NCBI GenBank assembly: GCA_041736155.1
Contig: JBGSUL010000065.1
Coordinates: 1 to 46,355, forward strand
Direction of reading: 5' to 3'
DNA: 46,355 nt
DNA from: JANPLN01 sp041736155
GTDB taxonomy: Bacteria; Bdellovibrionota; Bdellovibrionia; Bdellovibrionales; JAGQZY01
Position 1 is the stretch's first letter; every line of letters starts with the position of its first letter. A program made the translations under genes and the position numbers. Of the stretch, positions 7,247 through 15,104 are shown piece by piece. The notes under the pieces are model-generated. The model was not told where the DNA came from. It was given only the letters and a program-made list of their open reading frames with translations, and made no database searches.

Positions 7247-8196
7247 TGGCACAGCCTGGACAACCGGATCCATCGCAACAGTCCCCACAAATGATCGAAA
7301 TTCCCGTGGAGGTTCCAAAAAAACCACAATGGGAATGCTCACTGAAAACCGAACCCAAAGATGCGAAAGGGTACACGGTGGGGGAAGTTTTCCAAGTGGA
7401 TTGCGCGGGGACCAGTTTAACACTGACCGAGCCGCTCAAAGCGGTGAATCCCGAGGCAGCTAAATACTCCTTTGTGTATTTGCGCACACTCAAAAAGAGC
7501 GAGAATGAAATATCTTTTTTAGCTACCACCTACGCATCAAAAACGGTGCAACATCCTTTTTTGCATATTGAAGATGCACAAGGTGGCGGTTTTATCAGCC
7601 AAAAAATAGAAATCCGCGCGCAATCAGTGATTGATCCACAAAAGCCACCGCAAGGACCTTATGGACCTATTACTCCCATTGCTTTGAGTTGGCCCTATTG
7701 GATTTTTTTCGCAATGATCATTATGGCCACAGTGCTTGTGGGCTGGTTTATGATTTTCTTGCGCCGTCACTTCCAAAGAAAAAATCTGGAAAAGAATATT
7801 CGTAAATTCGAGAGTCCACTGGGTTCCTATCATCAATTCAGTAAAGATTTACGTCTTTTAAAAAGAGGTGTGGTGTTCACAGATGCTAAATGGAGTGAAT
7901 CACAGACACAAGGATATATAGATAAGTTGGATGAAATTTATCGTATGTATGTGCTGCGTGAATACATTGTTCCCGCATTAAAATGGTCGCCGGCGCAAAT
8001 CGCCAAGCATCTCAATAAAAAATTCAAAAAAGAATTTCGTCAATTTAAAGACCCTTTTTGGAAAGCGTTTAAAGAACTAGAGCGCGCCCAAGGGCATATT
8101 CAAGATATCAAAGCCCGCGATTGTGAGCAGTTAACCCAATTTTGTTGGGTGGCTGTGGATGCGATGTGGAAAGCTAAAAAGGAGAAACCGTCGTGA
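7246..8196 (+). CDS. DUF4381-like membrane protein of the Bat operon
   Basis: A 316-residue protein with a periplasmic beta-rich N-terminal half (two cysteines, C31 and C53), one transmembrane segment near residues 150-172 (WPYWIFFAMIIMATVLVGWF), and a basic cytoplasmic half. In MoxR/Bat operons this slot often holds a DUF4381 protein; the layout fits, but the sequence match is weak by eye. TAATG couples it to DUF58 and it overlaps batA by 4 nt. It may link the ATPase to the vWA membrane proteins (inference). Confidence 0.75.
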   Translation: MAQPGQPDPSQQSPQMIEIPVEVPKKPQWECSLKTEPKDAKGYTVGEVFQVDCAGTSLTLTEPLKAVNPEAAKYSFVYLRTLKKSENEISFLATTYASKTVQHPFLHIEDAQGGGFISQKIEIRAQSVIDPQKPPQGPYGPITPIALSWPYWIFFAMIIMATVLVGWFMIFLRRHFQRKNLEKNIRKFESPLGSYHQFSKDLRLLKRGVVFTDAKWSESQTQGYIDKLDEIYRMYVLREYIVPALKWSPAQIAKHLNKKFKKEFRQFKDPFWKAFKELERAQGHIQDIKARDCEQLTQFCWVAVDAMWKAKKEKPS

Positions 8197-9200
8197 TCTT
8201 ATGGAACACGCCTCTCGCATTTTTAGGTTTTTTACCGTTGGCCGCCGTGATTTTTTGGCTCTGGTGGCGTCGCCATGATCTGTGGGGCTTTGTTCGTTAC
8301 AGTTCCTTCTCGCAACTCAAACAAATTGCGCCGACATGGAAAGTGCGACTCAAGTGGTTGCCTTTGGCGTTCAAACTCTTAGCTTTGGTTTTTGTGGTAC
8401 TGGCCTTGGCGCGTCCGCAGAAAGCCGATGAAAAGGTCAAACGCAACGTTGAGGGGATCGATATTATGATCACGCTCGATGTTTCGGAGAGTATGTTGAT
8501 CGAAGACATGAAGCCGGAAAATCGTTTGGAGTCTTCCAAATTAACCATCGAAGAGTTTATTAAAAAGCGCGTTTCCGATCGCATCGGTGTGGTGGTTTTT
8601 TCCGGAGAAGCCTACACGCGCGTGCCACTGACTTTAGACTATCCGCTGCTTTTGCAAAACGTGTCGGAGATCAAAACGTCGCGTAATATCAAGATGGGTA
8701 CAGCCATTGGTGTGGCGTTGGCCAACGCCTGTTCTCGTTTAAAAGATTCCGATGCAAAAACCAAAGTGATTATTCTTTTAACTGATGGCGAAAACAACAC
8801 AGGACTGATTGATCCGTTGACCGCACTTCGTATCGCGAAGGGCTATGGAATTCGTATTTACACCATTGGTGCAGGTGTGGATGGCGATGCGCAGTTACCG
8901 ATTTATTCGCAGGATATTTTTGGTCGCACAGTAAAAAGGTATCAACCGATGCACAGCTCTGTAAATGTGGATCTTCTGACACAAATGGCGGAAGAGACGG
9001 GTGGAAAATTCTTTCGCGCCACCAACACCAAGTCGCTCGAGAGTGTCTTCAGTGAGATTGACCGCTTGGAAAAAACCAAAATCGATGTGGATCGTTATGT
9101 CAAATACCAAGAGCTTTTTCAAAATTACCTCTTTTGGGCAGTACTGATGTATATCATTGGCGGACTTTTACAGCTCACCCTTTTTAGGAGAGGTGTCTGA
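8193..9200 (+). CDS. batA: BatA-like membrane protein with vWA domain
   Basis: A 335-residue protein with two N-terminal membrane segments (about 8-25 and 55-73), the ALARPQ motif typical of BatA/BatB, a vWA domain with the MIDAS motif DVSES (96-100) and LTDGENNTG, and a C-terminal membrane segment. The GTG start at 8193 overlaps the previous stop (GTGA) with GGAG upstream. Bat proteins were named for aerotolerance in Bacteroides; they form a periplasmic-facing envelope complex driven by MoxR. The exact role in this lineage is not established. Confidence 0.92.
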   Translation: MILWNTPLAFLGFLPLAAVIFWLWWRRHDLWGFVRYSSFSQLKQIAPTWKVRLKWLPLAFKLLALVFVVLALARPQKADEKVKRNVEGIDIMITLDVSESMLIEDMKPENRLESSKLTIEEFIKKRVSDRIGVVVFSGEAYTRVPLTLDYPLLLQNVSEIKTSRNIKMGTAIGVALANACSRLKDSDAKTKVIILLTDGENNTGLIDPLTALRIAKGYGIRIYTIGAGVDGDAQLPIYSQDIFGRTVKRYQPMHSSVNVDLLTQMAEETGGKFFRATNTKSLESVFSEIDRLEKTKIDVDRYVKYQELFQNYLFWAVLMYIIGGLLQLTLFRRGV

Positions 9201-10255
9201 TGTTCAGGTTTGAAAGCTCTCAACATCTTTTAGTGCTGATGATGGTGCCTGTTCTGTTCGGTATTTTTCTTTTCTATTTAGGTCGCTGGAAACGACTCAC
9301 GGAGAGAACATTTGGTAAACGGGTTGTGCCGTACTTAGTGCAAAACTATTCCAGTCAAAAAGCTTTGTGGAAGATGGTTTTTTATTCTCTGGCTTTGAGT
9401 TTTTTGATTCTCGCGTGGGCGCGTCCCCAGTCGGCAGAAGGCAAGACGGAAGTGAAAAGTGAAGGCGTGGAAGTGATGATTCTCGTGGATGTCTCACGCA
9501 GCATGTTGGCTGAAGATGTGCGCCCGAGTCGTCTCGAACACGCTAAAAAAGAAATCATCAGTTTGTTAGATGCACTGGGTGGCGACAAAGTGGGAATGAT
9601 TGCATTTGCAGGGTCATCGGTACTTTTGTCGCCGCTGACCACGGACAAATCTGCTCTCAAAATGTTTGTGGAAGGCTTATCACCCAACTCTGTGGAGACC
9701 CAAGGGACAGAAATTTCGCGTGCCTTAAACGAAGCCAAAGAAGCTTTTAAACGCGGAGGCGTGGATGCCGGAGAGGGTTCCAAGGTCACGAAAGTGGCTT
9801 TGCTCATTTCCGACGGAGAAGATCACGAAAAGGGTGCGGAAACCGTAGCCAAAGAGTTGGTCGACCAAGGAATTCGTGTTTTCGCAATGGCCTTTGGAAC
9901 CGCTGCCGGAGCGAAAGTTCCATTGCGCGATCCCAACGGTCAGTTGCGCGGGTATCTTGAAGATGGGCAAGGACAACCTGTGGTATCCAAGGTGAATGGA
10001 GAATTTTTAAAAACCCTGGCAGAACTCGGACAAGGCAGTTTTTATCATGTGACTTTTGGTGGAGATCAAATGAAGTCCCTCAAGGAAGATTTGGATCTTT
10101 TAGAAAAAGCGGAGTTTGATACGGTGACGTCCACAAACTTTCAAGAAAACTTTCAAATTTTTCTGCTGATCGCTCTCTTTTTTGCACTTTTGGAATTACT
10201 ACTCGGCAATCGTAAAAAGATAAGCAAAGAGTGGAAGGGGCGTTTTCCCGTATGA
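9200..10255 (+). CDS. batB: BatB-like membrane protein with vWA domain
   Basis: A 351-residue paralogue of the preceding gene with the same plan: two N-terminal membrane segments, WARPQS, vWA MIDAS DVSRS (97-101), ISDGEDHE, and a C-terminal membrane helix before a basic tail. TGATG couples it to batA, and AGGAG lies upstream. BatB proteins usually extend a loop with GTxxGAKVPLRDPNG as seen here. It probably pairs with BatA in the membrane. Confidence 0.92.
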   Translation: MFRFESSQHLLVLMMVPVLFGIFLFYLGRWKRLTERTFGKRVVPYLVQNYSSQKALWKMVFYSLALSFLILAWARPQSAEGKTEVKSEGVEVMILVDVSRSMLAEDVRPSRLEHAKKEIISLLDALGGDKVGMIAFAGSSVLLSPLTTDKSALKMFVEGLSPNSVETQGTEISRALNEAKEAFKRGGVDAGEGSKVTKVALLISDGEDHEKGAETVAKELVDQGIRVFAMAFGTAAGAKVPLRDPNGQLRGYLEDGQGQPVVSKVNGEFLKTLAELGQGSFYHVTFGGDQMKSLKEDLDLLEKAEFDTVTSTNFQENFQIFLLIALFFALLELLLGNRKKISKEWKGRFPV

Positions 10256-11007
10256 AGAGGTCTTGGTTTTTCTTTTTAACAACACTTTTCTCCTCGCTGT
10301 TTTATGCTTCGACGGGTTGGTCGCAATCTTTGGATTTGATCTATCAAAATAACAGTGCCGTTCGCCAGTTTGCAGCGGAAAAAAAGATGCAGGCTTATGA
10401 AGAATTTTTAGCCACTCTTCTCGTAGCTCCCGAAGATCCCGTGGTGCAGTTCAATGTGGGGAGCAGTTTGCAGGCCTTGGGTGATGTAGAAAAATCAGAA
10501 AAGCTCTATAAACAGCTTTTGCTGAGCATTGATCAACAACTCAAGTTAAATCTCCCTAAAGAACAAGTGCAGGAATGGCTCAAGGTCAAATTTGCCGTGT
10601 TATACAATTTGGGTGTTCATTATCAAACAAAATCAGAAATAGATTTAGCTCTGGATTCTTATCAAAAAGCTTTGGAGTTATTACCGGATTCTAAAGAGGT
10701 CAAAACCAATATCGAGCTGATGTTCAATGGCAATGGTGGCGGTAAAGGCAAGGGCGATCCGAAAAAAGGCGACAAAGATCAGCAAGAGGGCGATGGTTCT
10801 TCAGAAGATAAAAATGAAGGGGAACAAGATAAAGGGGATCAGCCCCGCACGAACAAGCCTCAGGATAAAGGCGAGGGGGATGGAAAACAACTTTCCAACG
10901 AAGATCTCAAACGAATTATGGAAGAACTCAAGCAGCAAGAGCAAAGCATTCGCTCGAAAGTGCAAAGAAAAGGAGAGAAAAGTGAGCCCAAAGACAAGCA
11001 GTGGTAA
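10252..11007 (+). CDS. batC: BatC-like TPR protein with charged low-complexity tail
   Basis: A 251-residue protein starting MKRSWFFF with a signal peptide of about 25 residues. Two or three TPR units follow (for example AVLYNLGVHYQTKSEIDLAL), then about 60 residues of G, K, D, E and Q low complexity, then a short coiled coil. The ATG at 10252 overlaps the batB stop (ATGA) and is preferred over an upstream in-frame start. Periplasmic TPR protein of the Bat complex. The last 26 nt overlap batD. Confidence 0.88.
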   Translation: MKRSWFFFLTTLFSSLFYASTGWSQSLDLIYQNNSAVRQFAAEKKMQAYEEFLATLLVAPEDPVVQFNVGSSLQALGDVEKSEKLYKQLLLSIDQQLKLNLPKEQVQEWLKVKFAVLYNLGVHYQTKSEIDLALDSYQKALELLPDSKEVKTNIELMFNGNGGGKGKGDPKKGDKDQQEGDGSSEDKNEGEQDKGDQPRTNKPQDKGEGDGKQLSNEDLKRIMEELKQQEQSIRSKVQRKGEKSEPKDKQW

Positions 11008-12916
11008 ATTCCTTCTTTTTTTCATAAGCTGTTTTTATTTTGCTCCGCACTTGGCCTGGGCAGAAGATAAGCTACGTATACAAACCATAGTTCAGCCGCG
11101 TGAAGTGCAAGAGGGCGATATTTTTGTCGTCAGTATAGAAGTGTCGTCCAACGAAATGGTTCCGGTAGAGCCACCGTCCGCGCCGCAAATCAATGGCGCA
11201 ACATTCCGCGGACAACAACAATCTCAGCGCACCAATGCGGGGGCGGCGATGAATGCCAACGGCGAAGTGGAATTCCGCCGAACAGTGACACAAGTTTTTG
11301 TTTTTCAGTACATTGCTAACAAAGCGGGACCGCTCGTGGTGCCGTCGGTGAGTTTGCTCGTGGATGGCAAAGCTCAAAAAAGTTCCGTGGCACAAATTCA
11401 AGTGTTGCCATCGGGAAGTCGCCCTTCGCGTACAGGCGGTCAACCTCGCTCTGCACGTCCTGATTTTTTTGACGAAGAAGCAGATCCTTTTGGCAAAGAT
11501 CCTTTTGAAAATATCCGCAATGCGGAAGAGCAATTTAATCGACTCCTCCAGCGTCAGTTTGGTGGTTCAGTCAATGGCTTCCAGGCAGTTCCGCCTTTTG
11601 ACGAGAAAGATGCCTTTGTCATTGTGGCCGAAGTCGATAAAACCGAAGCCTTTGAGGGTGAGCAGATCACGGCCACTTGGTATTTGTATACCAAGGCCGG
11701 TGTGCGAGAGATTGACACCTTAAAATATCCTGACCTGAAAGGTTTTTGGAAAGAGGACATCGAGCTGGCCACGCTTTTGAATTTTCAACCGGCGCAACTC
11801 AATGGCCAAACTTACAATAAAGCCCTTTTGGCGTCGTATGCGCTTTTTCCCATCGAAGATGGCAAAGCCATGGTTGATGGCTACAAAGCCAAAGTGACGG
11901 TGGTCTCCGGTTTTGGCAAAGGCATTGTCGGGACAAAAACCAGTCAGGCCATTCCAATTCTTGTTAAACCTCTTCCTGAGGCAGGAAAACCTGCAAGCTT
12001 TTCGGGGGCTGTGGGTGAATTTCAGATGACGGCGCAAATCGAAAGCAATTCGGTGGTGGCAAATCAACCGTTTGCCATGCGTGTGCATGTGGAAGGACGG
12101 GGCAATGCCAAACAGTTTGAACTACCAAATCCGACTTTGCCCGCTTCGGTGGAAATTTACGACAACAAAAAAGATTCTAAATTTTTTAAAAATGGCATGA
12201 GTTACAAGACCTTTGAAATTTTTATGATCCCTCGTGAAACAGGCGAGTTGATCATTCCGCCGATTATCACCAGTGTTTTTAATCCGCGCACGCAAAAGTA
12301 CGAGGAATTAAAAACTCAGGAGTTTAAAATCACTGTCACTCCCGGCACAGGTCAGCAAAGTTTAGCCTCGTCGCGTTTGCAAAAAGATGGAGAAGCGGCG
12401 AGTGAAGAGCCTCTCCAGCTGCTCAATCAATGGCAACCGACTTCGGCCTCGGCGCGTCCCTTGTGGATTTTGTGGGGTGTGGCTTTTGTGGGTTTATTTT
12501 TAGGAATTTTTGCAGTGGCAGCTGTGCGCCTACAATGGTTTAAAAAACCACTCGGCATGCGCGACCATTATGAAAAGCGTTTAAAGAAATTGCAGAAGAT
12601 CAGCGGGCAAAAAAAATGGCGAGAACTCGGGGTAGAGGCGACAAATTTGTCGGCTTACGTGCTCGGACAAATTTCGGGACAGGGCGGGGCGCATTTGCAA
12701 ACCGAAAAACTTCTCGAAAAAGCCTCGCCCAGTGTGCGACGCCACTTGGGTGCTGAATTGCAAAAAATTCTGGAACGATTTTACTTTTTGGGTTTTGGTC
12801 CAGAGGAAATGGCACTTAAATCCGTGGATGAAAAACGCGTGATGGAAGATGTCAAAAGTCTCGAAAAATTGTTACTGCAGTCGATTGAACTTTCAGAGAC
12901 CGATGCGAAAGTCTAG
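10982..12916 (+). CDS. batD: BatD-like (oxygen tolerance) membrane protein
   Basis: A 644-residue protein with a signal peptide, repeated beta-sandwich domains in the periplasm (LRIQTIVQPREVQEGDIFVVSIEV opens the first), one membrane segment near WILWGVAFVGLFLGIF, and a cytoplasmic helical tail. The GTG at 10982 is chosen because GGAGAG lies 4-5 nt upstream and the signal peptide begins soon after; the open frame extends further left but that part reads as basic nonsense within batC. It is the last gene of the Bat operon. BatD family proteins carry the BatD (PF13584) domain. Confidence 0.88.
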   Translation: MSPKTSSGKFLLFFISCFYFAPHLAWAEDKLRIQTIVQPREVQEGDIFVVSIEVSSNEMVPVEPPSAPQINGATFRGQQQSQRTNAGAAMNANGEVEFRRTVTQVFVFQYIANKAGPLVVPSVSLLVDGKAQKSSVAQIQVLPSGSRPSRTGGQPRSARPDFFDEEADPFGKDPFENIRNAEEQFNRLLQRQFGGSVNGFQAVPPFDEKDAFVIVAEVDKTEAFEGEQITATWYLYTKAGVREIDTLKYPDLKGFWKEDIELATLLNFQPAQLNGQTYNKALLASYALFPIEDGKAMVDGYKAKVTVVSGFGKGIVGTKTSQAIPILVKPLPEAGKPASFSGAVGEFQMTAQIESNSVVANQPFAMRVHVEGRGNAKQFELPNPTLPASVEIYDNKKDSKFFKNGMSYKTFEIFMIPRETGELIIPPIITSVFNPRTQKYEELKTQEFKITVTPGTGQQSLASSRLQKDGEAASEEPLQLLNQWQPTSASARPLWILWGVAFVGLFLGIFAVAAVRLQWFKKPLGMRDHYEKRLKKLQKISGQKKWRELGVEATNLSAYVLGQISGQGGAHLQTEKLLEKASPSVRRHLGAELQKILERFYFLGFGPEEMALKSVDEKRVMEDVKSLEKLLLQSIELSETDAKV

Positions 12917-13025
12917 TTGTTGAGGTACATTTTCTGTCTACAGAAAAAGAAGGCTGTTTGCCGAAGGAAGGGTTGCGATTTCTCAAATCCTTTTGGTAGA
13001 CTGGATGAAGTGCTTTGGAGGTTTC

Positions 13026-14543
13026 ATGAAAGTTGTCTTGTTGGTTTTTTTTTCGCTCTTAGTAGCTAGCTGTGCACACAAGACAAAATTAGCTCCAGAT
13101 GGTCAGCCCCTTCCCGACGATAAGTTGATGTCCAGTGGCGATGAAGACGGGGATTCTTCGTACGATGATGCTACGCATGGTCCCGAGGACGAAGCTCCTC
13201 TCGAAGTCGGTAAAAAGATGACGCGGGCGGAAGATCTCTCTGATGCCGAGACCGATATGCTTAAACTCCCAGAAGATTTTAATCACAATGTGAACATGTG
13301 GATTGAGTATTTTCAAGGTCGTGGTCGTGCGCACATGGTCCGTTATTTAGGGCGTTCAACTCGTTATATTCCACAAATGAAAGAAATTTTAAAGAAGCAC
13401 GGTCTACCTGAGGATCTTGTGTACTTGGCGCTGATTGAATCGGGATTTAGTGCACAGGCCTACAGTCACGCGCAAGCCGCGGGTTACTGGCAGTTCATTC
13501 GCGGAACAGCCCGCCGTTACGATCTCAAGATTGATTATTATACCGATGAACGCAGCGATTACATGGCTTCCACAGAGGCTGCTGCTCAGTACTTAAAAGC
13601 TTTGTATCACTTATTTGGCTCATGGTATTTGGCGATTGCTTCCTACAATGTGGGCGAAAACAAAGTAAAAGGGTTAGTGATGAAGTATTACACGCGCGAT
13701 TTTTGGGAACTGGCGCGTAAAAAGAAACTACCTAAAGAAACCATTCACTATGTTCCAAAATTTTTGGCTGCACGAATGATCGCTAAGCATCCCGAAAAAT
13801 ATGGCTTCACTGATGTTGAGTGGCAAGCTCCTTTGCAGTTTCAGGAACTCACTTTTGATAAATCCGTCAGTCTTATGACTCTCTCGCAAAATTTGGGGAT
13901 GACGTATGAAGAGCTCCACGCTTTAAACCCGGCTTTTCGTAAGGGTGTTATTCCCAAGTATGATGGAAAGCCTGTTCTGGTGCGTGTTCCCCCGAACTTA
14001 AATAAAGACCAAGTGATGGTGGCACTCAACAACAGTTCCACTGCGATCGAAGTAGCAAGAACCATTAGCCAAGTGGAAGACCGTGAATTCGTGCGATATC
14101 GCATTCGCAATGGAGATACACTCTCGTCCATCGCGCGTCGTTTTCGCGTGTCTATGTCGTCGCTTATTAACATCAATGAATTGAGTCGTCGCACTGTCTT
14201 GCGCGTCGGAAGAACATTACGCATTCCTAAAAACAGCCGTACCGCTTCTTCTGTGGAAAAAAAGAACAGCACGAATATTTCTGAGAGCAAAGCCCGGAGA
14301 ATTGCGGCTAACAAAAGCAGTCGCACAGCACAATCAGAGAAGACCGCAAAATGGTCCAAGCAGTTGCATGTAGAAATGCAAAGGAAAGCCGTGACACAAA
14401 AAGTTCATGTGGTGAAGGCCGGTGAGACTCTTCTCAATATCGCCAGCCGTTACAATGTGAAAATTTCAAACCTGATTTCCACCAATAAACTTCGCCAAAG
14501 CGAAAAAATTCTGGTGGGAAGTCGTCTCAAAATTCCGCGCTAA
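13026..14543 (+). CDS. mltD: MltD-like lytic transglycosylase lipoprotein with two LysM domains
   Basis: A 505-residue protein with a lipobox LLVASC (Cys16), an acidic linker, a GH23 (SLT) domain around residues 110-230 with the catalytic glutamate in ALIESGFS (E138), GYWQFI and SYNVGEN, and two LysM modules (VRYRIRNGDTLSSIA and VHVVKAGETLLNIA). It cleaves peptidoglycan glycan strands from the outer-membrane side, and LysM binds glycan. GGAGG precedes the ATG at 13026. The acidic insert after the lipobox is longer than in E. coli MltD. In a predator it may serve self-growth or prey wall remodelling (inference). Confidence 0.93.
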   Translation: MKVVLLVFFSLLVASCAHKTKLAPDGQPLPDDKLMSSGDEDGDSSYDDATHGPEDEAPLEVGKKMTRAEDLSDAETDMLKLPEDFNHNVNMWIEYFQGRGRAHMVRYLGRSTRYIPQMKEILKKHGLPEDLVYLALIESGFSAQAYSHAQAAGYWQFIRGTARRYDLKIDYYTDERSDYMASTEAAAQYLKALYHLFGSWYLAIASYNVGENKVKGLVMKYYTRDFWELARKKKLPKETIHYVPKFLAARMIAKHPEKYGFTDVEWQAPLQFQELTFDKSVSLMTLSQNLGMTYEELHALNPAFRKGVIPKYDGKPVLVRVPPNLNKDQVMVALNNSSTAIEVARTISQVEDREFVRYRIRNGDTLSSIARRFRVSMSSLININELSRRTVLRVGRTLRIPKNSRTASSVEKKNSTNISESKARRIAANKSSRTAQSEKTAKWSKQLHVEMQRKAVTQKVHVVKAGETLLNIASRYNVKISNLISTNKLRQSEKILVGSRLKIPR

Positions 14544-14551
14544 TTCATTTT

Positions 14552-14591
14552 CGTCAAAAATAAGCCGTCATTTTTTTTGACGGCAAAAAAA
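14552..14591. terminator. Hairpin after the lytic transglycosylase, possible terminator
   Basis: GCCGTCA (14564-14570) and TGACGGC (14578-14584) pair with a loop of seven T. An overlapping alternative pairs CGTCAAAAA (14552-14560) with TTTTTGACG (14574-14582). The T-rich tail follows the main stem only on the minus strand, so it would stop leftward transcripts better than the upstream gene. Confidence 0.4.
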
Positions 14592-14634
14592 TAAACTATC
14601 AAATTTGTTCAGCAATTTTCTCTCTCAAAAAGTG

Positions 14635-14647
14635 TCTCATTGTGAGA
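14635..14647. promoter_or_regulatory. 13-bp palindrome TCTCA-N3-TGAGA upstream of the riboswitch RNA
   Basis: A perfect 5-3-5 dyad about 30 nt upstream of the proposed -35 box of the merRNA-like RNA. It shares both half-sites with the dyad at 2769-2781. It could be an activator or repressor site. Confidence 0.3.
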
Positions 14648-14677
14648 TCCTATGTTGAAACACTCACTCCATTTTTT

Positions 14678-14706
14678 TTGGTCTTTTGATCTGAGTGTAG
14701 TATTCT
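14678..14706 (+). promoter_or_regulatory. Candidate promoter of the merRNA-like RNA
   Basis: TTGGTC and TATTCT are 17 nt apart, giving a predicted start near 14713, about 25 nt before the aptamer's first paired base. The match to sigma70 consensus is moderate. Known merRNA is attack-phase expressed, and I could not find a convincing sigma28-type box here. Confidence 0.35.
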
Positions 14707-14737
14707 TATGTTCAGGACAGGATAATACAAACAATCC

Positions 14738-14837
14738 TTCTTTTGCCAAAGGCAAGACTGTGGAAACACAGATCGCGCAAAGCTACAGGGGCTTAACGTT
14801 ATAAGGAGTTAACGATGCCAGCCAGCTACCAAAGGAA
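14738..14837 (+). promoter_or_regulatory. GEMM-I (c-di-GMP-I) riboswitch aptamer
   Basis: P1 pairs 14738-14745 with 14830-14837 (one G-U pair). Then comes GGCAAGA, a hairpin CTGTG-GAAA-CACAG (14758-14771) with the GNRA tetraloop typical of the class, then the conserved GCGCAAAGC, a second hairpin domain containing CGTTA/TAACG, and the 3' strand AGCTACC. The base I align with the ligand-contacting G20 of the Vibrio Vc2 aptamer is G (14752), which favours c-di-GMP over the cGAMP variants that carry A; C92 aligns with C14829. The alignment was made by eye. Confidence 0.82.
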
Positions 14838-14877
14838 TGAGGTTTAAGGGAGGTATGTATGATTAGTCTGAACCTAC

Positions 14878-14917
14878 ACCCGCCCTTTCCCCCCAAAGTG
14901 GCGGGTTCTTTTTTTTT
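14878..14917 (+). terminator. Intrinsic terminator of the riboswitch RNA
   Basis: ACCCGCC (14878-14884) pairs with GGCGGGT (14900-14906). The stem continues with CTTT/AAAG, closes on a C6 loop and leaves one bulged T. A run of about ten T follows. This is the strongest intrinsic terminator in the window. Confidence 0.9.
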
Positions 14918-15035
14918 AAGCCCAATCATTGATTTAAATTTTCCTTGATACTTCGTTGCTCCTCCTCGAGCTACCCAGTGTAGCCCTCGTCGTCGCGCCT
15001 CGTCTCAAGAAAAATTTAAACCAATGCTTGGACTT
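14918..15035. repeat. 118-nt imperfect palindromic element
   Basis: Arms 14918-14948 and 15005-15035 match as reverse complements at 27 of 31 positions. The 56-nt centre is GC-rich and itself contains GCTAC (14970-14974) paired with GTAGC, so the whole element can fold as one long hairpin. It begins directly after the riboswitch terminator's T run and lies 70 nt past the end of the leftward gene at 15105. It looks like a dispersed palindromic element or a terminator for that gene. Bases 15036-15104 show nothing more. Confidence 0.65.
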
Positions 15036-15104
15036 AAACTGATGATGTCTGCGGGTTTTCACAATGTCTTCATTCAATCAACTAAAATTCTAGTGGCGCT
15101 TTAA

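Larger units (their letters stand above)
14713..14917 (+). ncRNA. merRNA-like stand-alone c-di-GMP-I riboswitch RNA
   Basis: A compact transcript unit of about 205 nt: promoter-like boxes, a GEMM-I aptamer (14738-14837), a short linker and a strong intrinsic terminator (14878-14917). No convincing gene follows in the same direction; the next is leftward. From the literature, Bdellovibrio bacteriovorus makes a massively expressed c-di-GMP riboswitch RNA (merRNA) in attack phase that has no obvious downstream gene and may bind up the second messenger; this locus has that architecture. The linker has a purine-rich AAGGGAGG that could serve a 29-codon frame (14859-14948), which runs through the terminator. 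The 5' end is predicted only. Confidence 0.75.

Noticed and set aside
10727..10981. A 5' extension of batD upstream of 10982
   Set aside because: It lies inside batC in another frame, reads as a lysine-rich artefact, and the GTG at 10982 has a binding site and starts the signal peptide.
12930..12947. TTTTCTG/CAGAAAA hairpin after batD as a terminator
   Set aside because: A 7-bp AT-rich stem with no T run on the sense strand; too weak to claim.
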